This document shows, in pieces, positions 56,479-64,000 of a DNA stretch of 64,000 nt. The position numbers and the translations under genes were made by a program. The notes beneath the pieces are model-generated. The model was not told the DNA's origin. It was given only the letters and a program-made list of their open reading frames with translations, and searched no databases. The stretch is from Diphasiastrum complanatum (Eukaryota > Streptophyta > Lycopodiopsida > Lycopodiales > Lycopodiaceae), in NCBI GenBank assembly GCA_029204225.1, contig CM055100.1:27418649-27482648 (forward strand). Direction: 5' to 3'. Position 1 is the first letter of the stretch, and every line of letters begins with the position of its first letter.

Positions 56479-56734
56479 TCAAGGGAGAAGGCGAACCCCA
56501 AACAAGACACGAAGACGAACAACACCCAAAGACCGAAAGGCAAAAAATTCTAGAAAGGAGATCAAGCCAAGTACCAGGAGGACTACCATCTCCATGGGCG
56601 ATGGCGACGACAAACTGAGCACCATCAGAACGTGCCTAACTAGCCGTTCTTGTAATCACTGATTAACTTAAACCTTTATCTCTCTATCTATTTAAATAGT
56701 TCAAACACAAGAGAATTGGTTGATGTGAGCTAGC

Positions 56735-57231
56735 ATAGAACTGCCAATTGATGTCCAAGAGTCTGCTAGTAAGCGAGACAATCTGATATTATTCGTGAGA
56801 GACATAGCTTCTCTTACATTGACATGCTGGGTGGGTTTGTCACACAACTCTCAAGAAAAAAATTCATTGATAATATAGTAGATGTTATGTAGATGGTTTT
56901 CTTATCTTGAATGATATTGAATGCTTTGATGTCTAATTCTTGTCTATACATGTTTAGCTGTTTATTCTTTATTTCGCACACTGGTTCATCCTTGTCGAAT
57001 GCTTAAACAAATTATAATGTAGGTCAGTAGTGTTTGTCTACACTCTAGAGGATTGTAGATCTGATCTATCAGGCAGTAGTCGACAGACAAAATTGAATTC
57101 CATCCGGGTTTATCAACAATGGTATTAAAGTTGTAGAGGTTCGTTGAAGAAAGCAAACACGAACTGTTTTGTGTTTCTCTACTTGAACCCTGCACGCATT
57201 TTGTGCCCCTTCTGTTTCTACCCATTTCTCA
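56735..57231 (+). repeat. LTR 3' part of a Copia element
   Basis: Similar in inverted orientation to 6840-7500 in the PEX10 intron. It ends CATTTCTCA and is followed after four bases by the primer site TGATATCAGAGC (57236-57247), the same variant as C4. Its start is unresolved. Confidence 0.7.
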
Positions 57232-57247
57232 ATAGTGATATCAGAGC

Positions 57248-57752
57248 CTCTCGCTCCTATCAAAGCGCTAATATAGCTTTAGAGCTATCAGTACGTGACT
57301 CTCAAAAAAGTAGTGATCGAGATTTGAGAAGAAGTCGAAGCCTGTGAGCATTTTGATCACAAAGACGCATCTGATCATGCTCTCTACAACAACAAGGAGA
57401 AGCCAAAGAAATAGTTCAAGCTAAGAGGGAGTCAAACCGAAAGCAGGATCGAGACTTGCAAACAAAATGAGTCACCAAAGGCAAATGGAAGAACATAGAA
57501 AAGCCTAGACAACAAGACATCAAAAAGAAGACATGCGTGAGATGCAAATGCGAAGGACACACAGTCGATTCGTGTTGGCTGAATTTGAAAGCTTATTTTG
57601 TGAAGGAAGTACTTTGGGATCAAACTATAGAGGCTGAAACTACCATGCTACGATGCATCGAAGCCCACTATAATTGGCAAATATTTGGTGGTTTGTCATG
57701 CACACACTCGAGCAAAAACGAAAGTATTTTCCATATTTATTCCTCGAGATGA
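57248..57752 (+). pseudogene. Copia Gag remnant with intact zinc knuckle
   Basis: Downstream of the primer site, a Gag-like stretch rich in Lys and Gln ends with CVRCKCEGHTVDSC (codons 57534-57575), a perfect C-X2-C-X4-H-X4-C knuckle, then WLNLKAYFVKE. The N-terminal Gag is deleted to about 300 bp and the pol region is absent after 57752. Confidence 0.65.
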
Positions 57753-58949
57753 TGGGCAAGTGTCGCTCATCATATGTTTCCGAGTGGCAACATAATAATT
57801 GGATGGTAATAATAATTTAATTCTAGATGGTAATCTAAAGTTTTTTTTGTGGTTGAAAATGATTGTCATTATCATTTTAGTATGCTTTCTATCTTTAATT
57901 ACTTGTGGCATATAGAACTTGAATGTCTTGCAGAGAATCCAGTTTGGAGAATGTTCCTACCGGTATTTTCTTGTTGGAAAAGATTTTGGGATGGTTCTTA
58001 CTTTTCTGAGTTATGTTAAGCATATACTCCAGTATCCTTGTAAGATTTTGGATTCCAGTGAATTATGATTGACGAATTATAAGAATCTAAATATTTGTGA
58101 TTACCGGATCATAAATAGATATTTAATTGTTGTCAAATAATTATAAGGAATTGTGATGATTCTTAACTGTGACGATTAATTCTTGATCTATTAATTGAGT
58201 AAGAATTCATATCAGTGTTTTGAATCTCTTTACTCCAGTGTGTTATTTGAGAACCTATGGATCTCACAGACATTTTCAGAAGATAAACTATTCTACTTGT
58301 GGAGAATTTATTAATTCTAGTGGATGCTATTCTGCTATAGTTTATGGTCTATAGATGCTTGAGTACAATTCTTTTGATTAGATCTCCAGTTATCATAGGG
58401 GACAGACAAATCTATTAAAATGTATGGATGTTATTTTCTTGCATATGATGCTAGAAACAAAGGGCATTTAACTCAAGAGAAGTATCTCGGATACTCTGAG
58501 TTGAGTTTTTAATCATTTTATAGTTTAATGATTCTCCTATATATTCTAGTTGAATGAATTATTATATTTTAGAATTCTGGAGTCTAAGAATATATGTATT
58601 TCAAAGCTTTTTGAATTGTCTGCCAGAGTTTGTGGATAATTTCAGACTGTAATTATTATTTTTTCTTTAACTTTAATCTCCTAAGTTGGGTAATATTGCA
58701 CTCATTCTTTCATGTAAGTGTTTCATGTGAAGGTGATATTATTAGCTTATAGAGATGGAAACCAAGATGAGGAAATTTATCGCTTAGTGTACTTTCCAAA
58801 CCTGAGAACAGAGATTAACGATTGAAAATAATCTTTGAGGACTTGTTTTATATGTAAGTCCAACTAAGGATAATGATTTTCTAGGTTAATATTGAAAGTT
58901 AAAGTAACCGTTCCTGTAATTCTTTTCTATTGTGAGGACAAAACCAGAT
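57753..58949. other. AT-rich DNA, unassigned
   Basis: Possibly decayed Ty3 polymerase, since a Ty3-type ending follows, but no motif is readable. Confidence 0.5.
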
Positions 58950-59580
58950 TAAGGGGGGAAGAATGTTATGTCTATGTCCTGTATATAGGATTTAGTATAG
59001 TCCTAGACCTGGATACCTGGTACTCTAGTGAATCAAGCTTATTAGTTATGCCACATCATACTGGATGTGCCCCACAAGTAATTAATAACCTTGTGAGGCC
59101 TCGACACACTAATTGGAGTTAATACGAGGTTTGGGACCGTATATGCATGTGTAGAGTATCAATAGCAATTCTATAAATAGAGGATCCATGCACAGAGACT
59201 CTATTCTAGATGAATCTATGTGTAGGGGAGTTGGGACCTTGCATTAATATATGCACAAGTGGTTCTAAGCCTTATATAAGGAGGCCAAACTCGCCCTACT
59301 ACACTATCATTTTGGTTGATTCATTGATAAGATCTCTCTCTACTCTCATGCTTCCTATTCATTGGCTTGGTGGTGAAGCTTCTAGAGATTGATTGGTTGC
59401 TTCTACTTGGTTGGTGGTTTCTCCAACAATGTGTTCTCTATTGTTTTGTCTTGTAAGCAGGATCTTGAGTAGGTGAATCTTACAATCTGTGTATTAGCTA
59501 TTGTGATAACAACAATTAGATCACAAATTCTGTGCCCAGAAATATGGTTCACAATAGTATTGTGCTATGCACTGTGATCC
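58950..59580 (+). repeat. Ty3-like polypurine tract and 3' LTR
   Basis: GAGGACAAAACCAGATTAAG, then GGGGGAAGAATGTTATG (58934-58970) has the layout of the chromovirus 3' end, with the LTR start at 58964 (TGTTATGTC). CTATAAATAG at 59171-59180 is a clear TATA box inside it. The right end is approximate. Confidence 0.65.
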
Positions 59581-59753
59581 TACTATGATAGTTATAGATT
59601 AAATGATATCTCTACTTCTTGAATTATTTTCACTCTCTCTTGTGGTCTTCGATTTTAAAAACAGATAACTTGATACAATAGAGTTTACATACGAACTTAG
59701 ATTCACGCATCTATTTTTGATGATCATACATCCATCATCTCCTTATTTTGTCT

Positions 59754-59777
59754 TTGTGTGTGTGTGTGTGTGTGTGT
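59754..59777 (+). repeat. (TG)n microsatellite
   Basis: A short TG array. The flanking DNA (59581-59870) has no recognised feature. Confidence 0.9.
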
Positions 59778-59870
59778 CAGTTACAAAGATCTTGACTAAC
59801 TAATGTGTTAGGCACATGTGGAGATTACAAGATTGGATAAATTGTTTAGTGCAAACTACATAGATAACCA

Positions 59871-60726
59871 TCATAAAGAGAAAACAATTATTGCACGTAG
59901 TAAGTTCGAATGGTGACATAGTATATATGTTTTCCATTTCAGAACCGTATTATAGTGTTGCTTAGCTTTCTTTTTGGTCATTGGTCCTGCAGGCTTTTCT
60001 TCCTTTAAAATAACTGCTTTTGGTGGTTTCATTGGAGGTTCATCAAGAATGTGTCTAGCAACAAATCTTGTATGATCCATATGGCATAAGATTTGTTCAT
60101 CTGTAAGTTCTGCATCGTCATCATAGGATAGAGTGTGACTGATTGGAACAAGTTCATCTTCAATTCGATTTGGAATTGGATCGGCTGAACTACGTTCATC
60201 ATATTGACAACGTATGTGATAGCAGTATCAAGAGTACGATTTTCCATGGGAATGTCACTTAGTTTTGATTTGTCATCACGTCGATACATGTAATCCACTG
60301 TACAATCAACCGGTTTGCTAACGCTTGGTTCCAGTTAACATTATCAGCTTGCGAATCATATTGGATTTCCAATGACTTTTTTGCTCGGTCACAAGTATGA
60401 TCTGTTGTGGAAGAATCATCATTTCCCTTCTGAATAGCTGGCTTGCTCACAGTTCTCAAAGGCGATTTCGCCCATACCCCAATTGGGAATAACTTGCACA
60501 ACTCGTAACCAATGACGTCCCAATAAACACAATAAAATGATGGGGCAAAAGTAATGACAAATTGAAACCATCAATCTTAACTAGTATGTCTTCCACCATG
60601 CCCTTAGGTTGAACAATAGATTGATCTACCAACTTAATTGCAAAAGCTGTAGGTTTAAACTTCTTGAGACCCCACTTGGCACACAATTTTGTAAAGATTA
60701 GATTGACTCCAGAACCTCCATATATC
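59871..60726 (-). pseudogene. Retroviral-type aspartic protease fragment and downstream polyprotein
   Basis: Minus strand from 60726: DIYGGSGVNLIFTKLCAKWG, then KKFKPTAFAIKLVDQSIVQ and KGMVEDILVKIDGF, the Ty3 protease pattern D-x-GS-G-VN..LA(K)..G. The catalytic block reads YGGSGVN rather than DTGSGVN/DGGSGVN. After a frameshift: GVWAKSPLRTVSKPAIQKGN, then TLDTAITYVVNMMNVVQPIP and HILDEPPMKPPKAVILKEEK. No RT motif follows where a Ty3 element would have one. The N-terminal side is cut by the element B LTR at 60727. Confidence 0.7.
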
Positions 60727-61273
60727 TGTCATGTGCCAAATCCCAAACTAATAGCAATTAGCAATTACAATGGAAGTAAAGCTAAGAGCAAGAAAAGTAC
60801 AAAAAAGCATTCATGATAGCATATCAATAGAAAGCTAGAAACAATGAGATCACAATGGAATTGCATTAGCAATGGAAGAAAGAGTACAATCGATGGAAAT
60901 GGAGTATTGATTCATGTGGATAGGACACATGAGACCTAGCAATGGAGATCCCTATGGCTCACATTCACAAGGAAGCTAGAAGCTCTCACTTGCAAATGAG
61001 CCAAAAGATTCACAAAATGATGTCTCTTGCCTAGTTATAGACAATGCTCTTACTTAACTTAACTTAACTATCTTGAGGGATTGTTAGCCCTTGTTAAGTA
61101 TTATTTAAACTAGATTGGGCCCTTGTTGGCCTATTATCCTTATTAATTACTTTGGAGGACCTAAAGAGGGAACTGCCTTGTTCTTAAGGCTAATAGCTCC
61201 TTTTGGGCCTACAAAGCTTACATTGGATACTATCTTGCATGTATAAGCACTGATGTACAAGAAGTACATGACA
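60727..61273 (-). repeat. 3' LTR of element B
   Basis: 547 bp, TGTCATGTACTTC to TTTGGCACATGACA read on the minus strand. A sibling 3' part lies at 21738-22054 on the plus strand. Confidence 0.9.
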
Positions 61274-61385
61274 CTCCCCCTACTTAAACATTTTTGTCCT
61301 AAAAAATGAAGACGCTTGTCTGATCAGCTTGATCGCCTTGGTTAAGTAGTCATGACTAAGGGTGTGTCATCCAAAAAATAATAAT

Positions 61386-61896
61386 TTATTGCCTCGTTAC
61401 AGATCCAAAGCTGTCGAATTGAGTCCATTTTGCTAGCTTCAGACTGTATTCCTTGTTCCCATGGAAGAAAACTGATGGTCGAAGAAGAGGTAGATGAAGC
61501 ACCATATTGCTTGTTGGCAACCAATCTGTATGGAATGGATAGAGTGTATTACCACAATATCCTCTTTTGTCTGCTTCCTCGACATCACACCAACTCGGAT
61601 GCCTATCCAATTCCCTTGGATTCTTGCCTTTGTCTTGCATCTGGCTCTTCTATTGTAGCTGGCAATCCATGTTGTTTAACCAACTTGATGAAGAACATTA
61701 TAATTCTTCCATGAGCAATGGTAGTCATGAGTTGTTGTTCAAATATAAATGCTCTATATGAAGTAGTCGGCATGAATATTGAAATTTGGTCATATGGTGA
61801 AACGTAATTCTGGGGATATTGTTGACCGAAATATATTTTTTCAAATTTGGTCAATACCTCATTCATAGGTGGTTGTGAATATTTGACCTGATTGAC
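61386..61896 (-). pseudogene. Element B polyprotein, third block and tail
   Basis: Directly after the TAG at 61897 the same frame continues as VNQVKYSQPPMNEVLTKFEK, IYFGQQYPQNYVSPYDQIS and FMPTTSYRAFIFEQQ to a stop at 61603. An overlapping shifted frame continues KNPRELDRHPSWCDVEEADK to 61386. Its resemblance to a mobile-element tail is contextual only; no domain is recognised. It was probably once joined to the preceding block. Confidence 0.55.
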
Positions 61897-63087
61897 CTAA
61901 AAAATGGACTCTTGTCTCGAAATATTAAATTTGCAGTTGCCCATATAAATCATTGAAGCATCAATCCCAAATAGTGAAAATACATTCCAAAGTTGAAGTA
62001 GGGATTTGACATTTTGATTGTTCCAAATAACCATTGATGAACAATCATTGTTGTCATTACTCAATTGAAGATTGATCACATTAGAGTCCACTGAGCAATG
62101 TAAACCTCTCCAAAGAAACTGATATAGATTGATGGCATATTTTAAAATCAGCTTCCTATAGAGTATTGATTGACTGAGAGAGTATTCCCAATCATTATTC
62201 ACATCCATACATTCCAAACATGCACGTGAATTACATATTGGCTTTTTAATTCTAGAGAATCCATAGGAGTAAGGTTCTCCAACAAAAGCCACTTGAAGCT
62301 CTTGACTAATGGATTCATGAGACGTTGAACAATAATCCAAAGTATTGATACAAGTAGAATTTCCCTGGATTAATGAAATCTCTTCATTTCTACCAGTATC
62401 CATGTTGAATACCTCACACTCCCTTAGATCATTGTTAAAAATAAAATTATTCTCAAAAGCTCCCATATGAATTTGACATGGTTCGTAGATTGGATCCTTA
62501 TAATAACCACTCAATTCCAAATCATGGAATATCGGTGTCATATAGTCCTCAATCTGAAACTTTGGTGAATGCCTTGATCGACTTTCTTCGAGCGTAGCAA
62601 TATTCCCAATCTGACAATCCACAGTTGCTTGTTCATTGACCAAATTAAGGCATTGATTTAGGTCAAGTTCCGGACTTTGATGGTTGAAGTGAAACTCAAA
62701 AGGATGTTCAATTATCTTCACATCTCGATCTGAATCTTGACCTTTGTCTGAATCCTGATTTTCACCATCTGTTGTTGCAATTGTGTCTGGATCTGGGCCT
62801 TCACTCTCGTCATCGCTTTGCTCATCTGACTCATTGGGCTCACTTTGCTCATCCACTTCATCGTTGTCACTTGGCTCATCAGACTCATTGCTGGAATCAT
62901 CTTCATCTTCAGAAGTTTCTTCCCTTTCATTCACATGCAGTTGTCGATCCACTGATGCTTTAGTGTATACACTCACTTTCTGAATCAGCATCTTCATTTC
63001 CTCAAACCACTTGGATTGTTCTTCTTTCCTTTCAGCTTCTAGTTTAAGTCTTTGTTCTTGTTGCTCGTACTTTAAAGCATATTCCAT
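61897..63087 (-). CDS. Element B polyprotein, second block (397 codons)
   Basis: ATG 63087 (MEYALKYEQQEQRLKLEAER) begins a predicted coiled coil rich in Glu, Gln and Lys (residues 1-40). An acidic tract with SNESDEPSDNDEVDEQSEPN and similar Ser/Asp/Glu runs (residues 55-115) follows, then a region of no known domain ending GNCKFNISRQESIF and TAG (61897). It lies in the same frame as the Gag block upstream (stop UGA at 63100) and the block downstream. No zinc knuckle or enzyme motif. Likely the C-terminal portion of a large Gag-derived protein; function unknown. Confidence 0.6.
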   Translation of the reverse strand: MEYALKYEQQEQRLKLEAERKEEQSKWFEEMKMLIQKVSVYTKASVDRQLHVNEREETSEDEDDSSNESDEPSDNDEVDEQSEPNESDEQSDDESEGPDPDTIATTDGENQDSDKGQDSDRDVKIIEHPFEFHFNHQSPELDLNQCLNLVNEQATVDCQIGNIATLEESRSRHSPKFQIEDYMTPIFHDLELSGYYKDPIYEPCQIHMGAFENNFIFNNDLRECEVFNMDTGRNEEISLIQGNSTCINTLDYCSTSHESISQELQVAFVGEPYSYGFSRIKKPICNSRACLECMDVNNDWEYSLSQSILYRKLILKYAINLYQFLWRGLHCSVDSNVINLQLSNDNNDCSSMVIWNNQNVKSLLQLWNVFSLFGIDASMIYMGNCKFNISRQESIF

Positions 63088-63099
63088 AGTTTTCCTTAA

Positions 63100-64000
63100 T
63101 CAAAACCCCGGTTGGAGAGAAGTGGTTTGTAGATAGTTTTCTACAATGCTCCGATATTGAGGTTGTAAGCCATATATATAGCATTGTATAAGATATACAT
63201 CTCCATAATCGAATACTAGGACCATTTGTTGGAATTCTCTATTGTACTCAGCAACTATAGTTGTCTGCTCCAAAGAACACCAGTGGATGAAGTCAGATCG
63301 ATTGAAGATCTGTCTACAAACTCTTTTGAGAGTTAACCAGTTCTCAGGAAGAAAGTCGTGAACGATGTTCCACCATGACTGAACACATCCTTGGAAACCC
63401 GATGAGGCAAAGAAAACCATACTACTGTCATCAATACCTCCACTATAATAGAAGTTATAATCCAAATCTTCTAGCCAACTGTCTACATTAATGGAGTGAA
63501 TGCTTCCATCCAAGGTAGGACTAACGTATTCAGACAGTCGTTGGTTGTAATAATAAGGTTTCCATTGAGCGGTGATTTTCCACCATTCATTGATATGGTT
63601 TGTAGATAAGTGCTCCAGAGCAAGTGCACGATTCATCATATTGCACAACTCCATAAAACTAGCGGCATAAATGGATTTGGAAAGAGTTGGTTGAAGCACA
63701 TTCTTTATAGGCGTTTGAAGGAAACCCACATAGTAGTTCAAACATTTTCTATACTCAAATTTTGTCTTCTGAACCAATGCCAAGAATTGCTGATTAAATT
63801 GTTGTACTGAACCAGTTTGTTTGAGAGATTCAAATGATTTCTCATAAAATATGGTAATACTATCGATGCAAACAATTTTGAATTGACTCCAAAGCTTTGT
63901 GTTCGAATGTGCTTGAGTATCCCACCATGCTCGAACTTGTCCTTGAAAGCACAATGAAGCGAAATAGATTTTATCTTCTTCAGAATAATGGCGATGACGA
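63100..64000 (-). CDS. Element B Gag with two tandem Gag domains (open to right edge)
   Basis: Open from the window edge to UGA 63102-63100. Domain 1: IYFASLCFQGQVRAWWDTQ, TGSVQQFNQQFLALVQKT and LQTPIKNVLQP. Domain 2: VFFASSGFQGCVQSWWNIV, then NREFQQMVLVFDYGDVYLIQ and CYIYGLQPQYRSIVENYL. Each has the A..(C/G)FQG.V..WW core and the downstream F..L....(Y/L) helix block of Ty3-type Gag (Retrotrans_gag), and the two are clearly similar. Tandem Gag domains in one protein are unusual. The start codon is outside the window. Confidence 0.8.
   Translation of the reverse strand, partial: RHRHYSEEDKIYFASLCFQGQVRAWWDTQAHSNTKLWSQFKIVCIDSITIFYEKSFESLKQTGSVQQFNQQFLALVQKTKFEYRKCLNYYVGFLQTPIKNVLQPTLSKSIYAASFMELCNMMNRALALEHLSTNHINEWWKITAQWKPYYYNQRLSEYVSPTLDGSIHSINVDSWLEDLDYNFYYSGGIDDSSMVFFASSGFQGCVQSWWNIVHDFLPENWLTLKRVCRQIFNRSDFIHWCSLEQTTIVAEYNREFQQMVLVFDYGDVYLIQCYIYGLQPQYRSIVENYLQTTSLQPGF

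Larger units (their letters stand above)
60727..64000 (-). mobile_element. Element B: gag-only LTR retrotransposon (runs off right edge)
   Basis: 3' LTR 60727-61273, polypurine tract (minus GTTTAAGTAGGGGGAG, 61289-61274) and 2.7 kb of Gag-like coding to the edge. The LTR is a different sequence from A and D, but its ends (TGTCATG/CATGACA), polypurine tract and enzyme-free layout are alike. It inserted into the protease fragment at 60726; the matching target repeat would lie outside the window. Confidence 0.85.

Noticed and set aside
62772-62983. Plus-strand Ser/Leu/His-rich frames
   Set aside because: Antisense of the acidic Ser/Asp/Glu tract in element B.

Overview
The window is nuclear DNA of a land plant. 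It holds one recognisable single-copy gene, the 3' part of PEX10 (a peroxisomal RING-finger E3 ligase), read on the + strand through six spliced exons between 3994 and 13958. Almost everything else is retrotransposon. The plant-type PEX10 sequence, the Copia and TR-GAG retroelements primed by initiator tRNA-Met, the long introns and the long GA/CT arrays all indicate a plant. A transposase-like repeat family at 55-56 kb, which I associate from memory with ferns and other seed-free plants, and a LINE whose ORF1 looks L1-like suggest a fern or another seed-free lineage. That placement is an inference and not secure.

Layout: 1-3783 is a LINE on the minus strand, antisense inside a PEX10 intron. 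Its endonuclease/reverse-transcriptase frame is open for 967 codons to the left edge, while its ORF1 and endonuclease N-terminus are frameshifted. 3994-13958 is PEX10, with a 5.5-kb intron carrying an LTR fragment and a possible DNA transposon. 13959-17241 is intergenic with three tandem repeats. 17242-21201 is a decayed gag-only LTR element (element D) carrying a MITE. 21738-24326 holds LTR fragments of two further families.

24327-39023 is a nest of elements. Copia C1 (minus) has an internal deletion joining protease to RT. Copia C2 (minus) is split by a complete 5.06-kb gag-only element (element A, 28795-33857) flanked by a 5-bp target duplication. Copia C3 (plus) has both LTRs but lost most of RNase H. 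39024-43627 is LTR debris, GA arrays and unassigned AT-rich DNA. 43628-47488 is Copia C4 (minus), a sibling of C2. 47796-51990 is a very decayed Copia (C5). 52-55 kb holds LTR ends and primer sites. 55.1-56.2 kb is a broken transposase-like gene. 56.7-57.75 kb is an LTR plus Copia gag remnant. About 58.96 kb is a Ty3-like 3' LTR. 59.9-60.7 kb is a retroviral-type protease fragment interrupted by element B (60727 to the right edge), another gag-only element. B encodes two consecutive Gag domains and has three long in-frame blocks separated only by single UGA and UAG codons.

PEX10 is the only evident cellular gene. The transposable elements form layered insertions, and the autonomous Copia copies are all broken. 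The most coherent unusual system is the set of gag-only LTR elements (A, B, D). They keep long Gag-like reading frames, LTRs, primer sites and polypurine tracts but no polymerase, so they probably depend on enzymes supplied in trans.
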